Program-made: the position numbers and the translations under genes
From: Gossypium raimondii
Taxonomy: Eukaryota; Streptophyta; Magnoliopsida; Malvales; Malvaceae
Length of the DNA stretch: 64,000 bases
Direction of reading: 5' to 3'
NCBI RefSeq assembly: GCF_025698545.1
Contig: NC_068567.1
Location: forward strand, 56,301,371-56,365,370
Notes under the pieces: generated by a model
What the model saw: only the letters and a program-made list of their open reading frames with translations
The model's database searches: none
Told to the model about the DNA's origin: nothing
Shown: in pieces, positions 1 to 11,195 of the stretch
Numbering within the stretch: position 1 is the stretch's first letter
How the letters are laid out: every line of letters begins with the position of its first letter

Positions 1-428
1 AATGTCAACTAGCTTGACTTTTAGAGACACCAAAACAGTGTAGTGTAGTCTTCTAATAACATATTTATCTACCATTGGGTTCCCATGACACACTATGTAC
101 TTGTTTATTTCTTTCTCTGACAGCTGCTGAGTAAGTGTCATTTTATATTGCTATTATTGATGCTTTCCATCAAAATAGGTAGTTGAAAATGTATGACCTT
201 TTTGTTAATTTAAATATGATTTATGGTATCCTTTAATCTAAGGGATTTTATGGGTGATGGTATGTCATTAACTTTTGAAATATGCTTCAAGCCAGTGGTG
301 TGGTGTTGAAAACGTTTTCCATGTTTTGGCATCCTGAAAATATATTTTCTCCTTTTCAATGTTCTAGTATGTATTATATGTATTATAAAGAGTATATGAT
401 TATTTGCATATATTTTTTCCGTTTTTAG

Positions 429-2753
429 TGATCGGAGCATAACATTGTATGATCTGCGGATGTCATCCCCGGCAAGGAAAGTTATTATGAGGGTAATTCT
501 CGACACTGTTGAGTATGAAAACATGGAACTGGTATTCTTGCTTGAGAGGATAAAAAGTCGGATAATTTTTTGGTCCTTTTTTATCTAATTATAAATTGTG
601 GTAGTTTTCCTTAAAGAGATGTATAACTTGTTAAATGTAGATTTCTGAAGAGCTCAGCAGAATACTTTCTTTCAGTGGTTAATATTTGGAACTTTGCTTT
701 TAGTGATAGCTTTTCAGTAATACTGTAAAATCAGTGATTCGTCAAAGGGAATCTGACTTTCATTTTGTTGCAGACGAAAACCAATTCTATTGCTTGGAAC
801 CCAATGGAGCCTATGAACTTCACCGCGGTAAGTGTGACAAGTTGAAGTGTCCTTCCAGTTACTTTTAGAAGCTTCTTTGATCTTTAAGATTTCTGCCAAA
901 TCTTGTCTGTTAGTTGATCTTTTTGGCAGCATTACTCCACCCATCGAAAAAGAGCAAAAATGATAAATAGGAAGAAAAGGAAAAAGGAACGAATTATTTG
1001 TTCTGAAGAGCTCTTTTAAATGCAGGCAAATGAGGATTGCAATTGCTACAGCTATGATGCCAGAAAGCTGGAGGAGGCCAAGTGTGTGCACAAAGATCAT
1101 GTTTCTGCAGTGTATGACCTATTTTTAGTCTTGTTACCTTATGTTTAAGTAATATATTTTCTTGAAAATATTAAGTTCTTCCTTTTTTCTTCCAGAATGG
1201 ATATTGATTTCTCACCAACTGGTCGGGAATTTGTAACTGGATCTTATGATAGAACAGTGAGTCTTTCTTTTCTCATTTCTAATTCAATTGCAGCATTGTT
1301 TTTGTTCATCAGGGCCATTGTTAGTGTCTAAACGAACTTTTTTCTACAGGTCAGAATTTTCCAGTATAATGGTGGTCACAGTCGAGAAATCTACCATACG
1401 AAGAGAATGCAAAGGTTTACTTTCTAATAATTTAGATAATAATAATCTGTCTGTTTATTGAATCTGTTATTGTTTGCTGATCAATTTTCCTCTCCTTTTA
1501 GGGTATTCTGTGTGAAGTATAGCTGTGATGCCAGTTATGTCATTTCGGGAAGTGATGATACTAACCTTAGGCTCTGGAAAGCTAAAGCATCAGAACAATT
1601 GGGAGTGGTAAGAATCTATTCATTTCACATGATTCATTGGGGTTTCTACATTTAGGTCATATTACCTAGCGTCTGAGAAATTTGTTGAGGTTGTCTTATC
1701 AATGGAATCAGCATTTATAACAGAGAATATTTGGTCTATTTAGACTCCAAGACTTTGTGATGTAGCTTTAGGCTTTGCTTCGTAGAGTGGAAAGAAAATT
1801 GGAAAGATGGAAAATTGATGGAGTAGAAAGATAGACAATATGCATTTTTCTTTTCATTTGGTGCTTGGTAGGAAAGATGTAAAAATCGAAAGAAAAAGTA
1901 ATTTCTTCCCTTCATTGCTTGGTAGAGTTGAAAAATAGGAGGAAAGGAAAAGAAACTTTGAAAAATGCATAAATCTGAACTAACTTACATCCCTTATTTT
2001 CTCTGTTCTTATCATTTCAATTTGGCATGGTTTGTTTTATGCATTAGGATGGAAAATGATCATCTCTCTAACTTTTTCCTCTCACTTCTCTTTCCTACCA
2101 AGCACACTCCAAAATTATTTTCTTTTCACTGCTTCCTTCTAGCCTTTTACTTTTACTTAACCAACGAATTCCATTCTTCTGCCTGAAAAGTAATTTCTCT
2201 TATTGTATCTCACTTAAATATCTCATCCATTCTTCTGCCTTATGCAGGTACTTCCAAGGGAAAGAAAGAAACATGAGTATCTTGAAGCTGTTAAGAATCG
2301 TTACAAGCATCTGCCTGAAGTTAAGCGTATTGTGAGGTAAATTGAATCTGAAGAGACTTGGTTCACGTTTATAAACTTGTGGCAATGTCAATAAAATACC
2401 CATATTTGACTTCCTTTTTTTAGGGAGTTCCCCTAGGGTGGACATTTTAAGGATTTTAAAACTATGCACTAGGAAATTTATCTGTTAAGCCCTATTTTAT
2501 CAACTTAGATAAATGAACTTAGGCACAAGAGAATTAGTAGTGATTTTGTAGTAAGTTCTTAATGCTCCTGTATTGGTTATGATTATGCAGGCACAGGCAC
2601 TTGCCAAGACCAGTTTACAAGGCAGCCAACCTCAGACGCACTATGATTGAAGCAGAAAGAAGGAAAGAACAAAGAAGGAAAGCTCACAGTGCCCCTGGAA
2701 GCATTGTGACTGAACCAGTTCGTAAAAGAAGAATAATCAAAGAGGTTGAGTGA
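429..2753 (+). CDS. DCAF13: DCAF13/SOF1-like WD40 protein, 3' half (5' end outside window)
   Basis: The exons I can place are 429-492, 774-827, 1026-1111, 1196-1256, 1350-1414, 1502-1607, 2248-2336 and 2591-2753. All are bounded by AG/GT and join in phase into about 229 codons ending in TGA at 2751-2753. The product shows WD40 blades (SDRSITLYDLRM, GREFVTGSYDRTVRIF, SGSDDTNLRLWKA). A basic SOF1 C-terminal domain follows, with LPRERKKHEYLEAVKNRY, the RHRHLPRP motif and a KRRIIKEVE end. In this family (yeast Sof1, human DCAF13) the protein belongs to the U3 snoRNP/small-subunit processome needed for 18S rRNA maturation, and it can act as a DDB1-CUL4 substrate receptor in the nucleolus. Full-length plant homologues are about 450 aa, so roughly the first half lies upstream of this window. 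No lesion is seen. The exon preceding 429 was not identified. Confidence 0.93.
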
Positions 2754-3440
2754 GTTGTCCTGTGGAACTTCCTTGAACAAGCATCAGCACTGCATATCTG
2801 CAGTTCTCTGTAGCCGAATGTTAGTTGGCTGCAATTCCTGAATTTCGTGACTTTTGAGCTCGACCCTCAACTAAATGTAGGTTGTAGTAAGCTGAGGCAG
2901 CTTCTTTTTGTTTCAATTCACAATTTTGTCACACAAAAAGTTGATAGATGTATTTGTAATTGTAATGAATATTATAATCTGGTTTTAAGGCTTATTAACG
3001 AATGAAAAAATGGATACTGGGCTTCATTCAATTTCAGTTGGCTTGTTTGCCTTTTTGGGCATTTTGTTATCCATCGATGTTCTGTCTCTCGGATAAGCTA
3101 AATTTTCATCCGTCCAAAGGTGCAGGGCATAGCTCGCTACATTTAAAGACTGGTAAATAACAATAGGAAAGGGTAAATGAAACAAGTGATGGTTACTTGC
3201 TGCAGATTATAGTAAACAACTACAAGTCAAGGCAAACTAAGATACATCATAGGACATTGTCGCTATCTCCAGGAATGGCAAGACTAGATTCAAGGATTCT
3301 GCACCGGCGTTCTTCTAACGGGACGGATTTTTTTTGGGTAAATATTTGCTTCGGTTTTGCTCTACTTTGCCTTTTAAACTTTTTTTTTACCCAGAAATAT
3401 TCAGTGCATCTTTTAATATATATAATGTGTACTAAAAACA
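2754..3440. other. DCAF13 3' UTR and short intergenic spacer
   Basis: AT-rich sequence follows the DCAF13 stop codon. The first 200-250 bases are probably 3' UTR, with several AATGAA/AATAAT-like signals near 2960-3000. The short open frames here have no recognisable family and are not called. Confidence 0.5.
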
Positions 3441-3444
3441 CATA

Positions 3445-4860
3445 TAGACACTAAATTATAGTACACATACGATGTTTGTGCTTTCACAAAATGTTGAATA
3501 TAGTATTTTTACTTTAAAAATATTCAATGTGATATTTAAATTATTAATATGTGTTTTATTATTGTACTCGTACTTTTATAACATGTCTAATATGGTAGCG
3601 GTACTTTGAAATGTCCAATGTGGTTCTGAACTATCAATATGTATTTATTATGGTAGCTAATGTTAACAACGTTAATGAATTGTTAAATCAATCAATAAAA
3701 ATTTAATAGTAGAATTCTTTTATTAATAATCGAATCCACATGGATAATATATTATTCTCTAAAAACTAAATAAAACAAAAAAACAAATAACTAAACATAT
3801 CATTAATAAAAAGAAATAAATACTTAACTTACATGAGCAAAAATCTTCTTTTAAGTAAATAGTCATCTTCAAAGAATATTCTATTTGAAATAATATTTTA
3901 ATTTATTTTAAATAAAATTATTTTATTATCCATGAAAGTGTACTTTCATGTAAATTAGTATTGACTTCTTTTTTATTAACCCTATGGTTATTTTTTTATT
4001 ATATGTAGTTTTCACATAATGTTATATTATTCGTGTGGACTTAATTTGGAAAAAAATTCTACGTGTCAATTTTTCATTAACTAGTTTAGCGATTCACTAA
4101 CGATGTTAACACCAGGTACTATAATAAAACACATTGATAATTCAAGTACCATATTAAACATTTTCAAAGTACAAGTATTACAAAATTGGACATTTTACGA
4201 AAGTACATGTATAATAATAAAAGGCTTAATGACAAATTTGGCCACTAACGTTTACATGTTTTGTCAAAATGGCCCTAATTGTATTTTTGAGCCTTTTTTG
4301 GTCATCAACCTTTGTTCTTTTTTCAACCTGCTTTTTCTAATAGATTTAATGAAAGTACCATTAAAAAAGTTAATGGGGATGATGTGGAATTTCATATTTG
4401 AAATATTTCTAATTAGATATAATTTATTACTTAGATAACCCAATAAGATAATTACACGGAAAAATAATAAAATTTATAATACATTAAATTAAAAAACTCT
4501 TAATTTAAAGAAAATAAACATAATTATCTAAAAAAATTAATTTAGTAGAAAAACTTCTCAAGAAACATATGTACGAAAGGTTGAAGCCTTTTGAAAGAAA
4601 AGAAAAATTGAAATCTTCAAATTATTCATTAAATATGTTAGAAAAAAGCAGATGATAAAAGAACAAAGGTTGATGGCCAAAAAGGCTTAAAATACAATTA
4701 GGACTATTTTGACAAAACATATAAACATTAGTGGCCAAATTTATCATTAAGCCATAATAAAACACATATTGATAGTTTAAGTATCACATTAGACATTTTC
4801 AAAGTACAAGTACCACATTGAATGTTTTATGAAAGTATAGGTACCAAATATGGCATTATC
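3445..4860. mobile_element. Long-TIR transposon remnant containing a nested MITE
   Basis: The segment 3445-3665 is imperfectly repeated in inverted orientation by 4095-4222 joined to 4754-4860. Each arm holds two related sub-units carrying patterns such as TACTTTGAAAATGT and ATCAATATGTGTTTTATTAT. The unique interior (about 3665-4095) is AT-rich and has no coding signal. The right arm is split by the 531-bp element at 4223-4753. Long inverted repeats with internal sub-repeats resemble Mutator-like non-autonomous elements, but I could not fix the outer ends or their target duplication. Confidence 0.55.
4223..4753. mobile_element. 531-bp MITE with about 100-bp TIRs and a 9-bp TSD (Mutator-type)
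   Basis: The element begins GGCTTAATGACAAATTTGG and ends with its near inverted complement (CCAAATTTATCATTAAGCC). The inverted match continues for about 100 bases on each side. The 9-bp direct repeat ATAATAAAA lies immediately outside both ends (4214-4222 and 4754-4762). A 9-bp duplication with long TIRs is typical of MULE-derived elements. It has no coding capacity. It inserted into the right arm of an older inverted-repeat element, which gives a relative age order. Confidence 0.85.
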
Positions 4861-5894
4861 TAATATATAATAAATAAATAAATTTTAGGAAGTAACATAA
4901 CAAATAAATTATGTTTTAATTAAAATAACTTTAATTTTCATCGTGTACATTTTTCTATATTTTACATAAAAGATAATTGAGTTGAGACTTGGTGACATCA
5001 ACTTGCTCAATCTTTTAAATAATAGTATAAATATAGATACATACGAGGGTGAAAATTTAAAATATATTAAAAGTATGTTTAAATATATAAAATTTAAAAT
5101 ACTCAATTAAAAACCATCGATGAAGCAGTTTTAGATATGTATGAAGATGGATGTTTTTGAGATCCATGCAAGAAAGGGAGGCGAAGATGGATAAAACAAT
5201 CCTCAGGCTCACGCCTAATCTACTACATTATCATCCCCATCCATCTCCTATCAACATTTGTACCAGTTTGTTTGGGATAAGCGGTGCAATTTTCCCTTAC
5301 CATCTGTACACGATACTCGGTAGCCCTGCCTAATACTCTATTCTTCCTCCAAAGTTAAGTTGACCGGAGATAGACAGCTTGGATAGGAGAATCCAGACTT
5401 TAACCTGTCCTTTGTAGGACCCCGAGTCTTGGACTCAGTGTAGTAAGTTTCGCCCCGGTCAAATAGTAAACCAGTGAACCAACTCCCTTTTCCATGCGGA
5501 GAATACGAATGGCCTGCTGTCTTACACTTGCATCCCATTTCATCTGTTGAAAAACAACATTTCTAGCCATGGCTCTCAATTGAAAAGCAGAATCAAGGAC
5601 GATATAACAACAGATATCAGATTAGTTGTCAAAAAAAAAGAAAAATTAAAAAAGAAATACAATGCTTGACCTTTAAACATGCAACAAATGCCCAAAACCA
5701 ACATCTAATCTAAAAGACAGCTGCAGCATACTGCCCTACATAACAACTGAAGCGCTAAAGCAGCATTTGGTGTCCTACCAATTGTACCAAGAAAACTCCT
5801 CATTGTTCTGTGTCTGGAGCACCTCTTAACAAATGCATAAAAACACCAAAAACTTACTTCACATATTACACTTAATTAAAACATAATGTATCTA
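4861..5894. other. Intergenic spacer with one unassigned small ORF
   Basis: This is AT-rich spacer between the TIR element and the CBP20 3' end. GC content rises over 5150-5600. A 56-codon frame on the minus strand starts at ATG 5570-5568 and stops at 5402-5400; an overlapping minus frame covers 5338-5538. I do not recognise either product. The bases just upstream of 5895 are CBP20 3' UTR. Confidence 0.35.
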
Positions 5895-8007
5895 TTAAGA
5901 TCGCCGTTTACGATCATCTTCTTCTTCTTCATCAGAATCACCGCTCTCTCGGAAACGTGGATTCTTCTCCTGTTTGAGTCAAAATTACGGTTTCAAAATA
6001 TGCAACAAAAAGGATGGATTGTAGAAATTATCATAAAAAGTGAAGCATTACCGGTCTAGCATCATGGTCAGAGGCTCTCCTGGATTCATGATCCGAGTTT
6101 CTCTTTGAGGACTCACGTGCATAGTGGTCATCATCTCGGTGTCGCTTCCGATGGTAATCTGCTTCACCAACAATCAATCAAGTCTATGAATGGCTCAAGC
6201 GTATATCAATGCAACAAGAATAATTAGTGCAATTCACAGGTAATACCTCTCCCATGACGATAAGAACCACCATGACCATGGCCCCCACCATGCCTACCAT
6301 CTGAAATTACAACATGTCAGTATGTTTAAATCCTTTCTCTGAGCATATTAACACCCAAAACAACATGAGATGCACATAATGGACAAAGAAGCCCATGAAC
6401 ACATAAGAAGTTAAACGCCATCCAGGAGATTTTCTTCGGAACAAAGGATTAAACTATGCAGGGATCAAATGATATGTAGTAATGAGATTTATATAAACCG
6501 AGAAACAAGGGGAAAAAATAAGACCTCACAGCCAAAAGCAAACGAACTATCTATCAAGAATATGAAATTAAGCCTACTTTTCCAAATATGTTCATAAATT
6601 ACTATAGGAGAGGGTAATTAAGCCTACTAGCATGACAAATCCCATGCCATCCAAACTTACTTTCAAGCATCATAACTAAAATAAATAGGTTTCCAACATT
6701 TAACCAAACTAACCAGTGAAAGCCAGTTTCTTCCCACTCAAGCATTTTAAAACAAGGAGAAAACGATAAGCAACATCATGGTTTTATGAGTCAAAAGAAG
6801 GAATAATTTTAACCAACACAACCAAAACTAGAGAGTCTGCAGAGCTATATTTAAAAGTCTGTAGGAACTCACAATGAGGGGCCATAACCGGTGGGAATGA
6901 GCCCAGTGACCCAGCACCATAATCTACAAGCTGTCTTTGTGCTTCCAATTCTTTTTGAACTAATTTTCCATAACCACCTCTGCGTATAGCACATTAAGGA
7001 AGAAGACAATATATGGACAAGAAGACATTCCAAAGGGACCCTAATGCTTTATTTCAACAATCATATTTGTCTATGCATAAGATCTCACGAGATAGGAAAC
7101 AAGTGATTATCCAAAATTGTGAATCGATTTTAGGCTATCAGTATCAATATACTTATACATGGCAGGTTAGTTTCAGAATAATATAAGAAACTCTGAGCAT
7201 TAAATTCCAAACCAACAACAGAAAGGATATCAGGATCGTAATCAGTTCGATATTCATCTCGCACCTGCATAAACACATGAGAAACGGAAGTTTAGCAACA
7301 GTCTCTCTATCCCATTGTACATATCATAGGTCCATATTACACAAGTCCATAACCATACATCCAATTCAAAAAGCCAAAACAATGCAAAATTTCATTAAAA
7401 TATGAAATTGGCGCAAGCATTTAGAAAATTGCAGGGAACTCACTTGGCCACCGCTTCGACCACGGCCCCATTGCCTTCCTTCAACAAATCCCCAGTCAAA
7501 ATCTACACGAATCGGGCGGTCATCAAGGATTGTCCCACTAATGTATTTAACAGCATCCTCAGCATCTTCCCTAGAATAATACCTGATTGAAAAAAAACAC
7601 CCAATAACCAATTAAGAGCTTTAAAATAAATATTAACATGATTTAGGGGAGGGAAACAAAAGAAGAGAGAGTTACAAGACAAAGCAAAAGCCGCAAGGCG
7701 TTTTAGAGTTCTTGTCAAGGCCCATAATAATTTTCTTGATTTCACCGGCTCTAGAGAAAAGCTCATAAACTTGTTCTTCAGTAGTGTAAAAAGACATGTT
7801 TCCGATGTAGACGGTTGTCGAAGTGAGGAGTGCTTGCTCGAATTCCTCTTGCGAACCATTGAATCTTCTGTCTCGGTACGCTGAAAGCTTAGCTGGGTCC
7901 TATAATTTAACAATCCCCAAAAAAAAAAAAGTGAAAATTTATCATTTAACTTATTCACATTGAAAGCAGCTGGGAAGCAAATAAAATACCTTGAATAGAG
8001 AAGCCAT
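5895..8007 (-). CDS. CBP20: Nuclear cap-binding protein subunit 2 (CBP20)
   Basis: There are eight minus-strand exons: 7990-8007, 7676-7899, 7444-7582, 7231-7264, 6873-6983, 6247-6300, 6052-6158 and 5895-5969. They total 762 bp and encode 253 aa, the usual plant CBP20 length. ATG is at 8007-8005 (MASLFK) and TAA at 5897-5895. The RRM fold is clear: RNP2 [11 protein letters not shown]1 GFCFVLYY, then [13 protein letters not shown] and [14 protein letters not shown], all typical of the m7G-cap pocket and its C-terminal extension. The tail is rich in Gly/His/Arg and then RK/acidic, as in plant CBP20 with its nuclear-import signal. With CBP80 the protein binds capped Pol II transcripts in the nucleus and affects splicing, miRNA processing and ABA responses. 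The gene is divergent from the NFD6-like gene, with 357 bp between the two ATGs. All splice sites are GT-AG except the intron at 6984-7230. Confidence 0.96.
6984..7230 (-). other. U12-type AT-AC intron of CBP20
   Basis: Read on the minus strand, the intron starts ATATCCTTTC, the minor-spliceosome 5' splice site. It ends TATAC, with the branch-site-like TTCCTTAAT 10 bases before the terminal AC. Joining 7231 to 6983 restores the DYDPGRGG reading of CBP20; a GT-AG choice at this place does not. A U12-dependent intron in plant CBP20 is known from Arabidopsis work. Confidence 0.9.
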
Positions 8008-8364
8008 TGCCTTCTTCAAAAGCTCCCAAAAAATCGTATTGCCTGCATATAACGAATTATAAAGGTCGAAACTTTTGCCCTTGCCCTTGCCCTTGATAAA
8101 CAGTACAGCTGAGTACGATGCCTTCTGCAGGCGAATTAAGTATTTATTGGGCCGTAGCTTTTACAAAGAAAAAGGGGTTTTTTTAGCCTTTGGCCCATTA
8201 TCTTTTTACCCACTTATCCAACTTAGTTGGCTTCTCTACTTCGCCCGCTCTGGAAAGGCTTCCGAATCCGAATCTAAATCCTTGCAGCAGCAGAAAGAAC
8301 AAAGAAGAAAATATTTTTGGTTATCTAGAATATCTCGACTTCATCTCATTCCACAAAGTTGCCA
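8008..8364. promoter_or_regulatory. Shared divergent promoter of CBP20 and the NFD6-like gene
   Basis: Only 357 bp separate the two start codons. The interval holds TGGGCC at 8148-8153 and GGCCCA at 8192-8197, which fit the plant 'site II' (TCP-binding) consensus common in promoters of housekeeping, ribosomal and mitochondrial genes. A short TTGCCC repeat lies near 8073-8096 in the presumed CBP20 5' UTR. No convincing TATA box was seen. Regulation is inferred from motif content only. Confidence 0.6.
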
Positions 8365-9815
8365 ATGGCATCGATTGGCGCCGCCGCAAGAGCAGTTCTC
8401 CGATCAAGTTCTGCTCGCAACGCTGCGGCTCGGCTCGCCCCACAATCTAAAGCTGCACCATCGCAGTTTCGTGTCTCCTCCAGGATTCCTCTTTCCAACT
8501 GCATTTACAGGTACCCCTTTCATCTTAAACTAGCAAAAAGGAAAAAAAAACCAAAGCTTTTTACAGTATATAAAAGGGATTCTTGTTTTTGGGTGCTGAA
8601 AGGTGTCCAGTTGAAGCGAGTTTCTGCTTGGAATCGATGCTGCCGTATCACTCGGCGACTGCTTCGGCTTTGATGACTTCGATGCTCACCGTTTCTCGCC
8701 AAAGCTATGTTTGGCTCTCGGAAGGTATTAAGATTTCTATCTGCTGCCTTATTTGCTTTCTGGGCTTGTTTATTATGAGCTTCAAGGAGAATCGATTTGC
8801 TTTATCTTTTTGTTTTGCCTCGTTGTATTTTGCTCAATCTTTTGAAACCACGTCGATACTTGTAAGATGGGTTGATTTGAAAACCGAGTATAAAAACATA
8901 TATCTGTTGTCTGTTTTTGTTGTGTACTTGTGTTCAATAGAGAAGTGATCTTGTCACTTTGTCTAAACCATGGACTTGTTATCTGGGATATTATTATTAC
9001 CTCCTTTTCTTTGGTTTGGTTTTTGGCAAGTAGCATCTCCTAGGTACTTGTTAGTGTTGTCCTAGTAAAACTAAAAGAACTAGTTTGCAGTAGTGGTCTT
9101 TGCGAATGCTTAATTCAGTTTTCCTGTGATTTGAGTCATGAATTTTATTTCATGAATAGTGAGACAACATTCAATTAACTTCAAGCTTTTGAGTTAGGCA
9201 TTGCATCATTCTTAGACTAGACCTACTATGTTTTTTATTTCGAAGAGGTGATTGAAGACAACATAAATTGAGGGTTAATATTTGTTTTGTGGTTTTTCTC
9301 TAGTCTTTTAAGGCTTTCAGTTGAATGCTTCCTCATAAAGACATTCTGTTTTCCTCTACCTGCTTTATCTGTTTCAATAAGAAGTTTCAGTTTAACTTTT
9401 TTTTATAAGAAGCTCCTTGGTTCTTTACCACATGGACCTTTTATTTTGTTTTAAGATGACGATGATATAACTGTATGCATCTCTTATATTTTGTAGCCCT
9501 GGATATTCATGAATGCTATTCATGGGGTTCTTCACATGCTTAATGTGCTCCATCTTAGAAAAAACTTGCTTCTTTTTGCATAAGTAGCCTTGGTCAAACT
9601 GCTAAAAAAAACTCACTCTTTATCTAAATATAATTGTAAACTCATGCATTAGCCCAGATTACATTTTTTTTTATTGTAAAGTTTCAGATATATTGTCCAA
9701 ATGTTTGACGTAAGCATTTCAGTTGATTGGAATTGATATAAGAATAAATCCAATGCAATCAATAAGGAGCTTACTGATAATTTCTGTTAAATCAGCTTGC
9801 AATGATGATGTGTGA
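8365..9815 (+). CDS. NFD6: NFD6-like mitochondrial protein
   Basis: Three exons, 8365-8510, 8603-8724 and 9796-9815, join in phase (146+122+20 bp) to encode 95 aa. The N-terminus ([20 protein letters not shown]) is rich in Arg, Ser and Ala and lacks acidic residues, as expected for a mitochondrial presequence. The core [17 protein letters not shown] and the end ACNDDV match the NUCLEAR FUSION DEFECTIVE 6 family, a small plant mitochondrial protein whose Arabidopsis mutant fails in polar nuclear fusion in the female gametophyte. The last exon supplies only six codons plus the stop, after a 1,071-bp intron. If that intron is retained the frame stays open to about 8948, so an alternative C-terminus is possible, as this family is known for isoforms. 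Confidence 0.88.
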
Positions 9816-11195
9816 CTAATGTTCAGAGGATTGGAGCAAGTTTAATGCACTCAATTCTCCCTTCTAAGAGTGTCTGCGGATAACATAGAAGTTTTCAATG
9901 AGCTGATGAGGAGCCAAGTTGAATTTCCTAGTCTTTTCAAACCTAGATGGACCAGTAGATGGCATTACGCTTTAGTTCCTAAAATGTGCTAATACTTTCT
10001 GTCAGTTATTTGTGTTGCCTTTTGTAGCTCATAAACAATTAATGTGAAATGAATCATAGATTATTGATAATATGATTTTAATGTATCACATTCATGCTCA
10101 TCTTTTATGTCAAATGGTGCAAAAACACATTGACCTGGCTAACCAGACGATGCTATTCTGGAAGTGTCTTATTAGTTCTCATTTTCATCATTGTATTTAG
10201 CTGAAGGAATGTGAAGTGGTTGTTTGGGTTACATTGTGCTTATATGTCATATCCCCTACCTTGGTTATTTCCCTGTTTCAAAACAGTGTGTTTTAACTTA
10301 AGGTTTATTTGACACATTTCTTAATTTTGGGTTCTTAATATAACTGGCATTGCCCTCATTGGTATTGTCTAGTTGAACTTGATAACTCTCCAGATTCAGT
10401 TTACCCCAGGGGTTTTTTTTGGGGGGGGGGGTTCACTCTTGTCCTGAGTGGTTGGATCAGCCCTTTGAAATAGATTAAATAATATTTAATGCATTGGCAT
10501 GCTTGCTCATTGCTGCCCCACTAACATGCTTGCTATTTTTGGGGTTGAAATCCTAGTATATACCTTTTTTTTTTTTGTTGATTCGTGTTATGCTATGGAC
10601 CTCATATGGTGTCAAAGCTGATGTAACTTTTCTTTTTTGCTCAAGGAAAAACAAAGACTTCTTTGACAGTACTGACACAATTTCTTCTTCTTCTTAGGGC
10701 TGTAATATCCGCTTAATGTATGACAATTCCAGCTGAGAGGAGATATTCTTGTTATCTTGTCAATTTTACTGTGTAACTTTGTTCTCAAACATTTTAGTAA
10801 AATCTTGTTCCGACTACAACTGCAACCCCACCTGGTCATGGGACTTTGATCTGTTGTTTGTTCCATAAAATATATATTTTGAGAAAAATGATTGTGTTTT
10901 GGATGAATTAGCATAGTGTTATTTAATAATTTCAATGCTAGTTTTCATTTAGAGGCTAATCTCTGCCAAATTAAGTAAAATCACCACCTTGCAAGCCCAA
11001 GTGTCAATGGCATGAACATGTAGATGATCGAGAACAAAAGAAACAAATTCCTATTATACATGTCAAACTCAAACAAGAATGCATCTTGTTGTTGTTTATT
11101 GTTTTTATTCTGTTAAAAATCTGATCAGCCTATAAAAAAGAATCCAACTTTATCACAGTAGTTTATTTGTGTTAGGATAAGGGAAAAAAACCAAA
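9816..11195. other. Spacer between NFD6-like and RTNLB genes; no gene seen
   Basis: This is AT-rich DNA with homopolymer runs (T8 then G11 near 10,412-10,430, and poly-T near 10,567). The left end is probably NFD6 3' UTR and the right end RTNLB 3' UTR. The longest open frame (minus, 10,612-10,935) has low-complexity Lys/Ser content and no family signature. Confidence 0.45.

Noticed and set aside
118..130. Possible 7-bp micro-exon before DCAF13 exon at 429 (between CTGACAG and GTAAGT)
   Set aside because: Splice-like borders are present, but the seven bases do not give residues expected before the SDRSITLYD blade, so I left it out.
4103..4438. 111-aa open frame
   Set aside because: It runs from the outer TIR arm into the 531-bp MITE and has no family signature; it is a repeat artefact.
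7402..7590. Open frames antisense to CBP20 exons
   Set aside because: Shadow frames of well-supported exons.
8075..8533. 152-aa plus frame across the CBP20/NFD6 promoter
   Set aside because: It spans the divergent promoter and the first NFD6 exon in another register; no conserved product.
10412..10430. T8/G11 homopolymer junction
   Set aside because: Striking by eye, but a simple run in an intron or spacer; possibly a sequencing artefact, with no functional support.
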